Positions 32,855 through 41,081 of a DNA stretch of 46,693 nt are shown here, piece by piece; within the stretch, counting starts at the first letter, position 1; the number at the start of each line of letters is the position of its first letter. The translations under genes were made by a program, and so were the position numbers. This DNA is from an uncultured Verrucomicrobiota bacterium. GTDB lineage: Bacteria; Verrucomicrobiota; Verrucomicrobiia; Limisphaerales; UBA9464. The notes beneath the pieces were generated by a model. It worked only from the letters and a program-made list of their open reading frames with translations, did no database searches and was not told the origin of the DNA. The stretch spans positions 1 through 46,693 of the forward strand of contig CAIWAH010000044.1 of assembly GCA_903910585.1 (NCBI GenBank), in the 5' to 3' direction.

Positions 32855-33769
32855 GTGCACTTTCTGTCCCGCCGCGCGTTCGGCCAACGGCTGCTTGCTG
32901 GCAGCGCCCTGCTGGCCGCCCCTTTTGCCGCCGGTGCCGTCGAGGCATTTGCGCGCCCCGGCAAGGCCCGGATGCGTCTTTCGCTGGCCGCCTATTCGTT
33001 CCGCGATGACAGCAGGAGCAAGGGCGGCAAGAACGTGTTTCTGCCCGGGATGGACATGTTCAAGTTCCTCGATTTTTGCGCCGAGAACGACTGCCCGGGC
33101 GCGGAACTGACCAGCTACTATTTCCCGCCGGAAGCCGATCTCAATTACTTCGCCAAAGTCCGCCGGCACGCGCACGTCCGCGGGATCACCGTGACCGGCA
33201 CCGCAGTGGGCAACGACTTCGGGCATCCGCCCGGCGCGGAACGCGACCGCCAGATCGCCTCCGTGAAGGAATGGATCGCCAAGGCGGCTGTGCTGGGCGC
33301 GCCGCACATCCGGGTTTTTGCCGGCACCGCCCACGGGCAGCCGATCGAGGAGGCCAAGCGCCATTGCATCGCCGCGCTGGAGGAATGCGCCGAGGTCGCG
33401 GGCCGGCACGGCATCCTGCTCGGCATCGAAAATCACGGCGGCATCGTCGCGGAGGCGGATCACCTGATTGACATCGTGAAGTCGGTGAAATCCCCGTGGG
33501 TGGGCATCAATCTCGACACGGGCAACTTCCACACCGCCGACCCGTATGCCGACCTCGCCAAGTGCGCCCCGTGGGCCGTGAACGTGCAGTTCAAGGGCAA
33601 GGTCAGCGCCAAGGGCAAGAAGGCGGAACCCGCGGACTATCCCCGCACCTTCCAGATCCTGCGCGACGCCAGGTATCAGGGCTGGGTCGTGCTGGAATAC
33701 GAACTGCCCGAGGATCCCTACGTGAAGGTGCCGCAGATGCTCGCCGATATGCGGCCGCATCTGGGCTGA
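32855..33769 (+). CDS. Exported sugar phosphate isomerase/epimerase-like TIM-barrel protein (first)
   Basis: A 304-residue protein with a twin-arginine-like N-terminus (SRRAFGQRLLAGSALLAAPFAAGA) and an AP endonuclease family 2/xylose isomerase-like barrel. Metal-ligand candidates are in GAELTSYYF (about 87-95), LGIENHGG (about 189-196), INLDTGNFH (about 220-228) and VLEYELPED near the end. Proteins of this kind are numerous in this phylum and are thought to act on sugars or cyclitols in the periplasm; the reaction is unknown. It starts with GTG at 32855, which places the RR motif close to the start. It is divergent from the EboE-like gene (116 bases) and followed by the Gfo/Idh/MocA gene after 110 bases. 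Confidence 0.85.
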   Translation: MHFLSRRAFGQRLLAGSALLAAPFAAGAVEAFARPGKARMRLSLAAYSFRDDSRSKGGKNVFLPGMDMFKFLDFCAENDCPGAELTSYYFPPEADLNYFAKVRRHAHVRGITVTGTAVGNDFGHPPGAERDRQIASVKEWIAKAAVLGAPHIRVFAGTAHGQPIEEAKRHCIAALEECAEVAGRHGILLGIENHGGIVAEADHLIDIVKSVKSPWVGINLDTGNFHTADPYADLAKCAPWAVNVQFKGKVSAKGKKAEPADYPRTFQILRDARYQGWVVLEYELPEDPYVKVPQMLADMRPHLG

Positions 33770-33879
33770 GGCATCGGCGGCGGGTGGCCCGTCCCTGAAA
33801 TCGGGGCGTTGGCGGACCAAGGTGCGACTTGACCGGCTTTCGTCGAATGCAGGACGCTGCCGGGCGTCATCGTTTTCCC

Positions 33880-35178
33880 ATGAATGCTTCGCCTGTCTCC
33901 ACCCGCCGGGACTTTCTCCGGACCTCCTCCACCGCCGCGGCGTTCGCTCTGGCCGCGCCCGGCATCATCGTCCGCGAGTCGGCCTTCGCCGCCAATTCCG
34001 ACACGCTGAAGATCGGCCTCGTGGGCTGTGGCGGCCGTGGCACCGGTGCCGCCGGCAACGCGCTGACGGCCGACGGCAACTGCGTGCTGACCGCGGTGGC
34101 GGACGCGTTTGAAGGACAGGCCAGCGGCGCGCTCAAGGGCCTGAAGGAACAGTTCGGCAACCGCATCCGGGTCACGCCCGACTCCACCTACATCGGCCTC
34201 GACGGCTACAAGAAGGTGATCGATCAGGTGGACGTTGTGCTCCTGGCGTCGCCTCCGGGATTCCGCCCGACGCACCTCAAATACGCGGTCGAAAAGGGCA
34301 AACACATCTTCTGCGAAAAGCCGGCGGCGACCGACGCCTACGGCATCCGCGAGGTGATGGCGGCGGTGAAGCTCGCCAAGGAAAAGAAGCTGCACTTCGT
34401 CTGCGGCTTCTGCTGGCGCAGTGACCTGCCGCGGCGCGCCCTTTACCAGCAGATCCACGACGGCGCGCTCGGCGAGGTGAAGAGCGTGTATGGCACCTAC
34501 CTCACCGGTCCGGTGAAGCCGATGCCGGCCGCCTCCACCCGCAAGCCGGGCATGGGCGACTTCGAGTGGCAGCTTCGCAACTGGATGAACTTCTCCTGGC
34601 TCGCCGGCGACGGCTATGTCGAGCAGTGCATCCACACCGTGGACAAGCTCGCTTGGACCTTGCACGACCAGCCGCCGATCAGCTGCACGGCGACGGGCGG
34701 CCGCATGATCCCCAACCACGAGGGCAACATCTACGACCACATGACGGTCGTTTACAAATACCCGAACGGCGTTCAGGCCACGATCGCCCAGCGCCAGATT
34801 CCCGGCTGCTACAGCGACAACTCGGACTACATCGTCGGCTCCAAGGGCTTCGCCCGCAGCGGCTGGAACAATCCGGAAATCCGCGGCGAGAAGACCTGGC
34901 GCTACACCGGCGAGAAGCCCGACATGTATGTCGTCGAACATCAGGACCTCTTCCGCGCCATCCGTGGCCAGGGCCCGTATCGCTTCGACGGCGACTGGCT
35001 CGCGTCGAGCACGCTCCAAGGCATCATGGGCCGCATGGCCGCCTACACCGGCCAGGAAGTCACCTGGGAACAGGCGCTCAATTCGCAGGAGAAGCTCTCC
35101 CCGGACGGCGAATGGGCCATGGACATGAAGCTCGACATCATGCCCCTGCCGATTCCCGGCCGCTACAAGCTGATCTGA
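33880..35178 (+). CDS. Tat-exported Gfo/Idh/MocA-family oxidoreductase
   Basis: A 432-residue protein. The ATG at 33880 puts the Tat motif TRRDFLR at residues 8-14; the frame extends 17 codons upstream but would bury it. The NAD(P)-binding fold starts at KIGLVGCGGRGTG (about 44-56), and CEKPA (145-149) carries the lysine typical of the family. The C-terminal alpha/beta domain includes WQLRNWMNF, EQCIHTVD (histidine near the substrate pocket) and HEGNIYDHM. Such exported members oxidise or epimerise sugars and glycosides. An intrinsic terminator follows (35217-35246), so this transcript ends before the next isomerase gene. Confidence 0.92.
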   Translation: MNASPVSTRRDFLRTSSTAAAFALAAPGIIVRESAFAANSDTLKIGLVGCGGRGTGAAGNALTADGNCVLTAVADAFEGQASGALKGLKEQFGNRIRVTPDSTYIGLDGYKKVIDQVDVVLLASPPGFRPTHLKYAVEKGKHIFCEKPAATDAYGIREVMAAVKLAKEKKLHFVCGFCWRSDLPRRALYQQIHDGALGEVKSVYGTYLTGPVKPMPAASTRKPGMGDFEWQLRNWMNFSWLAGDGYVEQCIHTVDKLAWTLHDQPPISCTATGGRMIPNHEGNIYDHMTVVYKYPNGVQATIAQRQIPGCYSDNSDYIVGSKGFARSGWNNPEIRGEKTWRYTGEKPDMYVVEHQDLFRAIRGQGPYRFDGDWLASSTLQGIMGRMAAYTGQEVTWEQALNSQEKLSPDGEWAMDMKLDIMPLPIPGRYKLI

Positions 35179-35216
35179 GCGGTCCGGCCGAGATCATGAT
35201 CGCTTGCTGAATCATC

Positions 35217-35246
35217 GGGCCGCCCACGTCGGGCGGCCCTTTTCTT
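35217..35246 (+). terminator. Intrinsic terminator after the Gfo/Idh/MocA gene
   Basis: A perfect 9-bp stem, GGGCCGCCC (35217-35225) and GGGCGGCCC (35231-35239), with loop ACGTC, followed directly by TTTTCTT (35240-35246). It lies about 40 bases after the stop codon. This is the clearest Rho-independent terminator in the window. Confidence 0.92.
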
Positions 35247-35268
35247 AGACCGCCAAACTTCACCTTCC

Positions 35269-36198
35269 ATGAACCGCCGACACTTCCTCCAACTCACCGC
35301 CACTGCCGGTGCGGTCGCCACCGTCGCCCCGCTGCTCACCGGTTGCGCCACTGCTGCGCCGAAGTCCCCGATTCCCGTCTCGATCGCCAAGCCCGGCAAA
35401 CGCCGCATCCGCAAAGGCATCATGTGGGGCACCGTCGGCGCGCCCGGCTCCGTGATGGAGAAGGCCAAGGCGGTCAAGGAAGCCGGCTTCGAAGGTGTCG
35501 AACCGATGGGCGGTATGGACGTGGACGAAGTGCTCCGCGCCCTTGATGCCACCGGACTCAAGGCCGGCAGCGTCTGCTGCCACACGCATTGGGCCAAGCC
35601 GCTCTCCGATCCGAATCCCGAGGTCCGAAAGGTCGGTCTCGAAGGCCTGAAGCAGTCGCTCAAGGACGCCAAACGCTACGGTGCGCCCTCCGTGCTGCTC
35701 GTGCCCGCCGTGGTCAACGACAAGGTCTCCTACGCCGACGCCTACGTGCGGTCGCAGGCGGAGATCCGGAAGGCCATCCCGCTCGCGCAGGAACTCGGCG
35801 TGAAGATCAGCATCGAGAACGTCTGGAACAACTTCCTGCTCGGACCCATCGAGGCTGCCCGTTACATCGACGAGTTCGAGTCGCCCTTCGTCGCGTGGCA
35901 CTTCGACATCGGCAACATCATCCACTACGCGTGGCCCGAGCAGTGGATTCGCATCCTTGGCCACCGCATCCAGACGCTGCACATCAAGGAATACAGCCGC
36001 GCCAAGTCCGACAAGCAGGGCAAATGGGCCGGCTTCGATGCCGAATTCCTGAAGGGCGACAACAACTGGCCCGCCGTGATGAAGGCCCTCGACGACATCG
36101 GCTACGACGGCTGGGGCATCGCCGAACAGGGCGGCGGCGGCTCGCTGGAAGGGCTCAAGAAGCTCAGCGGCGAGATGGATCGGATCTTCGCGGCGTAA
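35269..36198 (+). CDS. Exported sugar phosphate isomerase/epimerase-like lipoprotein (second)
   Basis: A 309-residue TIM-barrel protein with both an RR-type N-terminus (MNRRHFLQLTA) and a lipobox (LLTGC, Cys25), suggesting export by Tat and then lipidation. The barrel contains GFEGVEPMGG (about 73-82), CHTHWAKPL (about 104-112), ISIENVWNNF (about 183-192), HFDIGNIIHY (about 211-220) and IKEYSR (about 239-244), which carry the likely metal ligands. The closest relatives by eye are xylose isomerase-like enzymes of sugar or inositol metabolism, substrate unknown. It begins 23 bases after the terminator of the preceding gene, so its promoter must lie in or near that hairpin region, or there is read-through. 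Confidence 0.87.
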   Translation: MNRRHFLQLTATAGAVATVAPLLTGCATAAPKSPIPVSIAKPGKRRIRKGIMWGTVGAPGSVMEKAKAVKEAGFEGVEPMGGMDVDEVLRALDATGLKAGSVCCHTHWAKPLSDPNPEVRKVGLEGLKQSLKDAKRYGAPSVLLVPAVVNDKVSYADAYVRSQAEIRKAIPLAQELGVKISIENVWNNFLLGPIEAARYIDEFESPFVAWHFDIGNIIHYAWPEQWIRILGHRIQTLHIKEYSRAKSDKQGKWAGFDAEFLKGDNNWPAVMKALDDIGYDGWGIAEQGGGGSLEGLKKLSGEMDRIFAA

Positions 36199-36224
36199 GC
36201 GGGTGGTGGCTTGGTTCCGTTTGC

Positions 36225-36299
36225 CTCACGCAAAGGCGCGAAGACGCAAAGGCAGGGAGAGGGTGGGGGCTTCTTTGCGCCTTGGCGCCTTGGCGTGAG
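36225..36299. repeat. Imperfect palindromic repeat of the CTTTGCG...CGTGAG type
   Basis: CTCACGCAAAGGCGCGAAGA at the left and CTTGGCGCCTTGGCGTGAG at the right are imperfect inverted copies, with CTTTGCGCC and GACGCAAAGG inside, separated by a purine-rich run. Similar elements, built from short units around CTTTGCG, occur dispersed between genes in many bacteria (Nostoc-type intergenic repeats are the best known). It could fold into a long hairpin after the isomerase gene. A transcription-ending role is possible but no T-tract follows. Confidence 0.7.
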
Positions 36300-36379
36300 T
36301 TTCACTTCGGATTCACGGCACATACAAACTTCCAATCCAGCGGTGTCATCAGTATCGCCGAACTTCTCCGTCCCACCGA

Positions 36380-37807
36380 ATGCACACGCCGAAAACCGCT
36401 TCGCCTGACCGCTCCAAGCCGCCTTCACGTTGGCTGGGGGTCGCGCTAATCGCCTCCCTCGCCCTCGCGCTGTTGCGCCTGCTACGCCCGCCCGCGCCGG
36501 AACCGACCACCGCCGCCGCTTCGCCCGAAACAACCCGCTCCGCCACTTCGCCATCGCGTCCGGACATCCGCACCAACGCCGGGCCGCGCATTGTCAGTTC
36601 GGCGCCCAACCCCAAGGCCGAGGAGATCGTGGCGGCCAAGCTCGCGCAGTTCGCCCAGTCCCGCCTGATGCTGGCTCACGCCCTCGCGCGACGGCATTGC
36701 ATTTACGTCCCCAACGAGGTGAAGCAGTTCTTTGCCGCCGTCGAATCGGGCGACTGGGAGCGCATTTCGGCCGCGTTTGCCGTCCTCCACGGCGGCGACA
36801 CCTCGGGCAGCTACCATTCCGGACGCTCGCCCGACGTCTCCAAGCTCTGGCCGGTCATCCTCGATACCTACGGGGTGGCCGAACAGGTCCACGAATGGCC
36901 GGCACAGCAGCTCCTCGACTACGGCAATGCCATCCTCGGCTCGCTGCGCCCGGGCATGGTTTACGTCGGCGGCACCGACAACGGCCGCTGGATTCCCGAG
37001 CTCCTCAACGACACCTCGGGCGGTGAATCCCACATCATCCTCACCCAGAACGCGCTCGCCGATTCCCTCTACCTTGACTACGTGGCGGTGCAATACGGCG
37101 AACGGTTCGAGGCCCTGAAACCCGATGACAGCCAGCGGGCCTTCGCCGACTACGTCGCCGACGCCTCGCGACGTTTCGCGCACGACCGCGATTTCCCGGA
37201 GGAACCGAAACAGCTTCGCCCCGGTGAAGAGGTGACGATGGGCGAGGACGGCCGCATCTCGGTCGGCGGCCAGGTCGCCGTCATGTCGATCAACGAAAGG
37301 CTGCTCGCCCGCCTGATGGACAAGAATCCCGACCTGTCCTTTGCCCTGCAGGAATCCTCGCCGCTCACCGGCACCTACGCGGATGCCCTGCCACTGGGGC
37401 CGGTGATGGAGCTGCGGGGGCGGACCGACGGCTTTGAACTCACCGCGGATCGGGCTGCGGAAACGCTGACCTTTTGGGAACTGGCCGCCGGGGAGGTCCT
37501 CGCGGATGCCGGCACCTCCGCCTCGCCCTCGGCCCTGAAGTCCTATTCGCACGACGCCGTTTCCGCCGGCAATCTGCTGGAGTCGCACGGCCATCTGGCG
37601 CAGGCGGAGGCGACCTTCCGGCTGGCGCGCCAGATTTCGCCCGAAAATCCCGAGCCGGTGTTCAAGCTGGGCCAATTGCTGGATCGGAGCGGTCGGGGGC
37701 AGGAAGCACGGGCGCTGGTGGAAGAATTCTTCACGGCCCATCCCGAACAGCGGGAACAGATGCTGCCGGTCTTCAGCGACCAGCCTACGGCGGGGCCGAA
37801 GCCGTAA
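36380..37807 (+). CDS. Conserved membrane-anchored protein with C-terminal TPR-like repeats
   Basis: A 475-residue protein with one N-terminal hydrophobic segment (WLGVALIASLALALLRLL, about 18-35) and a proline/alanine-rich linker, so most of it should lie outside the membrane on the periplasmic side. Residues about 105-250 form an unknown conserved domain with GMVYVGGTDNGRW, NDTSGGESHIILTQNALADSLYLDYV. I recall this pattern from other unannotated verrucomicrobial proteins. The C-terminus (about 390-465) has two TPR-like units (AGNLLESHGHLAQAEATFRLARQISPENPEPVF). No enzyme motif is evident and the function is unknown. The upstream flank is a palindromic repeat and the downstream flank a second one. 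Confidence 0.75.
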   Translation: MHTPKTASPDRSKPPSRWLGVALIASLALALLRLLRPPAPEPTTAAASPETTRSATSPSRPDIRTNAGPRIVSSAPNPKAEEIVAAKLAQFAQSRLMLAHALARRHCIYVPNEVKQFFAAVESGDWERISAAFAVLHGGDTSGSYHSGRSPDVSKLWPVILDTYGVAEQVHEWPAQQLLDYGNAILGSLRPGMVYVGGTDNGRWIPELLNDTSGGESHIILTQNALADSLYLDYVAVQYGERFEALKPDDSQRAFADYVADASRRFAHDRDFPEEPKQLRPGEEVTMGEDGRISVGGQVAVMSINERLLARLMDKNPDLSFALQESSPLTGTYADALPLGPVMELRGRTDGFELTADRAAETLTFWELAAGEVLADAGTSASPSALKSYSHDAVSAGNLLESHGHLAQAEATFRLARQISPENPEPVFKLGQLLDRSGRGQEARALVEEFFTAHPEQREQMLPVFSDQPTAGPKP

Positions 37808-37812
37808 AGCCG

Positions 37813-37908
37813 GAGTAGGGCGGGCTGCCAGCCTGCCCGCTGCGCCGAAAGGCGCGAAATGATCCTGGAGGCCACCCACACTCCGCGCAGGCTGGCAGCC
37901 TGCCCTAC
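37813..37908. repeat. Palindromic dispersed repeat (REP-like), two inverted arms
   Basis: The left arm, 37813-37835 (starting AGTAGGGCGGGCTGCCAGCC), is the inverse of the right arm, 37886-37908 (ending CCTGCCCTACT), with one mismatch. Each arm also contains the palindrome GGCTGCCAGCC or GGCTGGCAGCC. The core resembles the units of the element at 26801-26934. It lies between two convergent genes, the TPR protein and the ThuA protein, where such repeats often sit. Confidence 0.85.
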
Positions 37909-37951
37909 TTATGCCCAGGCGATTGCCGGTTCCTCTGCCCGGCACAACGGC

Positions 37952-38815
37952 CTACTTCGCGTCGAGATTCGCCTTCAGCTCCTCGGGGCCAAACTTCGAC
38001 TCGATGCCGTTGGCGGGCACATCGCCCTTCGCGATCCAGACGATGGCGTTGAGGGTGACCTTGCGGAAATTCTCGTCGGCCCAGTTCTTGTGGAAATGGC
38101 CGCCGGTGAAGCCGAAGCCGCGGCCGCCGTTGTCCCGCTCGAAGGCCCACATGAGGTGCTGCGGGTCGCCCTTGGCCACCGAGGCGCGCACCCACGGATT
38201 GCCCGAGTGCGGTCCGTCGGGGCGGTTCAGCGTCTCCTTCGGCGCCAACGCGCTGAGGATGGGCGTTACGCCCTTCAGGTCCGGGGTGAAGCGCATGTGG
38301 TAATACCACTCGTCGTTGATCGCGAACGGCTTCACCCCGTTGGCAACGGCGTGCTTCGGGAACGTCTTGAACTCGGCGTTCCAGTGCGGGTTGACGCTCC
38401 AGAACGTCTCAAAGTAGCCGCCCGTCCAACGCAGCATCGCGAGCCCCGGATCCCCCTTGGGCACCTCGACGCCGTAATGAGCGGTGCCGATGCCGACGCC
38501 CTTGGCGGCGAGTTCATCGAGCAGCTTGAGGCGCTCCGGCTTGATCGCGGGATGGCCGTCCCCGCCGTCGGCGTAGAGCAGGATGGCATCGGCCGACTTC
38601 AGCACCGCGACGTCGGCTGGCCAGCCGTTGCTGACGACGGTGGCGCGGTAGCCGGGCAACCGGTTCAACGCCTCGGCCAGCAGCAGGCAGCCGGCGCGGA
38701 ATTCGTGTTCGCCCTTGCCGTGGCTGCGCGAACCCGCGCACAGGACGACCGATTTGTCCGCCCGGGTGGGGAGGACCGACGTCAGGACGAGCAACGAGAG
38801 GAAGGCGGATTTCAT
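37952..38815 (-). CDS. Secreted ThuA-domain protein
   Basis: A 287-residue protein with a signal peptide (MKSAFLSLLVLTSVLPTRA). The ATG at 38815 is preferred over a TTG four codons upstream at 38827. The remainder is one ThuA-like (trehalose-utilisation type, class I glutamine amidotransferase-like) domain: LCAGSRSHGKGEHEF (about 29-43), LLYADGGDGHPAI (about 82-94), GIGTAHYGVEVP (about 112-123) and GFGFTGGHFHKNW near residue 240. ThuA proteins are linked to 3-keto sugar metabolism but lack a settled general reaction. It reads toward the TPR gene and is divergent from the FecR-like gene. Confidence 0.9.
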   Translation of the reverse strand: MKSAFLSLLVLTSVLPTRADKSVVLCAGSRSHGKGEHEFRAGCLLLAEALNRLPGYRATVVSNGWPADVAVLKSADAILLYADGGDGHPAIKPERLKLLDELAAKGVGIGTAHYGVEVPKGDPGLAMLRWTGGYFETFWSVNPHWNAEFKTFPKHAVANGVKPFAINDEWYYHMRFTPDLKGVTPILSALAPKETLNRPDGPHSGNPWVRASVAKGDPQHLMWAFERDNGGRGFGFTGGHFHKNWADENFRKVTLNAIVWIAKGDVPANGIESKFGPEELKANLDAK

Positions 38816-38925
38816 GGAAGGCGGCAAGACTAGGTGTCAGCCGGACGGCCGGGAAGGAGGGAATCTTCAATTCGCGGACCGCTTCCGCCGCCTTGTGCTT
38901 GAGCCGTCGTGGATCGGCGGGAAAG

Positions 38926-39636
38926 ATGCCTCCCGCGCAGATGCCGTCCGGGTTTCCAACCGGCCGGCGGTTGCTGCTGGCGCTGTTCCTGTGGTTGGGA
39001 GCCGTCCTGCGAACCGCCGCCGCGACCGACCTTTCCTACGAATGGTCGCCGAGCCTGCTTAACCCCAACGCGGCGACCGTGGTGGTGGCCGGCGAAGGGG
39101 TCTGGCAGCAGACCAAAAAGAGCGACACCTGGCGGCCGGTGAAGAACGGCGACCGGCTCGCCTTGGGGTCCCTGCTGATGACCGAACCGGGCAGCGCCGC
39201 GGTGATCGAACTGCCCGGCGGTCTGGGCGTCGTGAACGCGCTGCGGGGCACGGTCGTGGAATTCACCCGCTGGAGTCAGGCGGAGGGGACTCATCTCGTC
39301 CTCACGTCCGGCCGGGTCACCGGCGAGGTCAACCGCGGCACGCTGGAGATCGCCAGTTCGTGCGGCCGCAAGCTGAGCCTCTCAACCCCGCCGGGAGGCA
39401 GCACGCCCTTCGAATTCCGCCACGGGCGCGACGAGCGCCATTACGCCGAACTGGAGCGCCTCGGGTTGGTGTCCGACTGGGCCGGATTTCAGCCGCGGCC
39501 GGATGTGTATGAACTGGGCTTCGGGCCCATTCCGCCGCCGCCGGAACCGGAGCGGTTCTCGCTTTCCTTCGAGGCGTGGACCCTGCTGGGGCTCGTCGTC
39601 GCCGGATTTGCCGTCTTCCTCTGGCAACGGAACTGA
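38926..39636 (+). CDS. Membrane-anchored periplasmic protein with FecR-like domain
   Basis: A 236-residue protein with an N-terminal signal or anchor (RRLLLALFLWLGAVLRTAAA) and a C-terminal membrane helix (FEAWTLLGLVVAGFAVFLW) followed by a short RN tail. The region between (about 40-150) has the beta pattern and wording of FecR-type domains: a segment with W-x-P-V-K-N-G, GSLLMTEPGSAAVIELPGG, then SGRVTGEV. Such domains occur in sensors and in exported structural proteins. No sigma factor gene is adjacent, so a FecR signalling role is not supported. ATG codons at 38926 and 38941 are both possible starts. FabF follows after about 100 bases. Confidence 0.68.
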   Translation: MPPAQMPSGFPTGRRLLLALFLWLGAVLRTAAATDLSYEWSPSLLNPNAATVVVAGEGVWQQTKKSDTWRPVKNGDRLALGSLLMTEPGSAAVIELPGGLGVVNALRGTVVEFTRWSQAEGTHLVLTSGRVTGEVNRGTLEIASSCGRKLSLSTPPGGSTPFEFRHGRDERHYAELERLGLVSDWAGFQPRPDVYELGFGPIPPPPEPERFSLSFEAWTLLGLVVAGFAVFLWQRN

Positions 39637-39737
39637 CCGGGGCCAACCGGGTGGAGCGGCCTGCGGAACGCCGGGACGGCCCGAATTTTTTCCTTTGCCC
39701 GGCGACACCGGTTTCCCCGCTAATCCCGTTCCAAACT

Positions 39738-40994
39738 ATGAGTTCATGGTCTGAACGTCGGGTCGTCGTCACGGGCATCGGTTGCGCGAGCAGCCTGGGG
39801 CTCGACGCCAACACGCTCTGGAACAACATCCTGGCCGGCCAGTGCGGCATCGACCGCGTCACGGCGTTCGATGTCACCAACTACGACTGCCAGATCGCGG
39901 CCGAGGTGAAGGGCTTCGATCCCAAGCCGGCGTTCCCCAATCCCAAGGAAGTCCGCCGCACCGACCGCTTCACCCACTTCGGCGTCTATGCGGGCTGGGG
40001 CGCGCTCAAGGATTCCGGCCTCGATCTTGAGAAGGAGAACCGCGACGAAATCGGCTGCTACATCGGCTCCGGCATCGGCGGGCTCTACACCACGGAAGAA
40101 CAGCACAAGATCCTGCTCGAAAAGGGCCCGGGCCGCGTCAGTCCGTTCATGATCCCGATGCTGATCCTGAACATGGCCTCGGGACTGTTCAGCCTCTACT
40201 ACCGTCTGCGCGGGCCCAATTTCGCCACCTGCACCGCCTGCGCGACCGCCACCCATGCCCTCGGCGAGGCCTGGGCCACGATCAAGCGCGGTGATGCCGC
40301 GGTGATGTTCGCCGGCGGCACGGAAGCGACGGTGGTTCCGCTCGGCTTGGCTGGCTTTGCGGCGATGAAGGCCATGAGCACCCGCAACGATGAGCCCAAG
40401 AAGTCTTCCCGGCCGTTCGACCGCGACCGTGACGGGTTCGTCATGGGCGAAGGCGCGGCCGTGGTCGTGCTGGAGGAACTCGAGCACGCCAAGAAGCGGG
40501 GCGCGCGCATCTACTGTGAGGTGGTCGGCTACGGCAACACGGCCGACGCCAACCACATGACCGCGCCCGATCCGGAAGGCGAAGGCGCCGCCCGCGCCAT
40601 GCGCATGGCCCTGCGCCATGCCCAGCTCGCGCCCGAGGCCGTGGATTACATCAACTGCCACGCCACCAGCACACCGGTGGGCGACCTCTGCGAGGTCCGC
40701 ATGATCAAGCACGTCTTCGGCGACCACGCCTACAAGCTGGCCGCCAGCGCCACGAAGAGCATGACCGGCCACATGCTGGGCGCAGCCGGAGCCATCGAGA
40801 TGGCCATCTGCTGCAAGGCCGTCGAGGCGCAGGTCGCCCCGCCGACCATCAACCTCGACAATCCCGATCCCGCGGCCGATCTCAACCTGGTGCCCCACAC
40901 GCCGCAGGAGCGGAAGATCGACGTGTTCACGAACAACTCCTTCGGCTTTGGCGGCCACAACGCCATCGTCATCGGCAAGCGGTTCGTGGGCTGA
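39738..40994 (+). CDS. fabF: Beta-ketoacyl-ACP synthase II
   Basis: Condensing enzyme of type II fatty acid synthesis, extending acyl-ACP with malonyl-ACP. The 418-residue protein starts at the ATG at 39738 (MSSWSERRVVVTGIG), the standard FabF N-terminus. The catalytic cysteine is Cys168 in TACATATHAL. The two histidines are His308 in NCHATSTPVGD and His345 in SMTGHMLGAAG, and the closing loop NNSFGFGGHN is present. FabF usually has NAHGTST; here Ala-to-Cys and Gly-to-Ala changes flank the first histidine. It has no fab or acpP genes next to it. A clade-specific ketosynthase with another acyl substrate is possible, but standard FabF is the best call. Confidence 0.93.
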   Translation: MSSWSERRVVVTGIGCASSLGLDANTLWNNILAGQCGIDRVTAFDVTNYDCQIAAEVKGFDPKPAFPNPKEVRRTDRFTHFGVYAGWGALKDSGLDLEKENRDEIGCYIGSGIGGLYTTEEQHKILLEKGPGRVSPFMIPMLILNMASGLFSLYYRLRGPNFATCTACATATHALGEAWATIKRGDAAVMFAGGTEATVVPLGLAGFAAMKAMSTRNDEPKKSSRPFDRDRDGFVMGEGAAVVVLEELEHAKKRGARIYCEVVGYGNTADANHMTAPDPEGEGAARAMRMALRHAQLAPEAVDYINCHATSTPVGDLCEVRMIKHVFGDHAYKLAASATKSMTGHMLGAAGAIEMAICCKAVEAQVAPPTINLDNPDPAADLNLVPHTPQERKIDVFTNNSFGFGGHNAIVIGKRFVG

Positions 40995-41081
40995 GCTCTC
41001 CGGCGGAATGCAACGCCGGCTCAGTCCGCCGGTGTTCACCGACGCCCCGGTGCATCTGTTGCCGGGTCTGCGCCGGGGACG

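Noticed and set aside
38926..39636. FecR anti-sigma signalling system
   Set aside because: No ECF sigma factor or TonB receptor gene is adjacent; only the FecR-like domain pattern is seen.
39744..41039. Long antisense frame over fabF
   Set aside because: fabF has all catalytic residues; the antisense product matches nothing.
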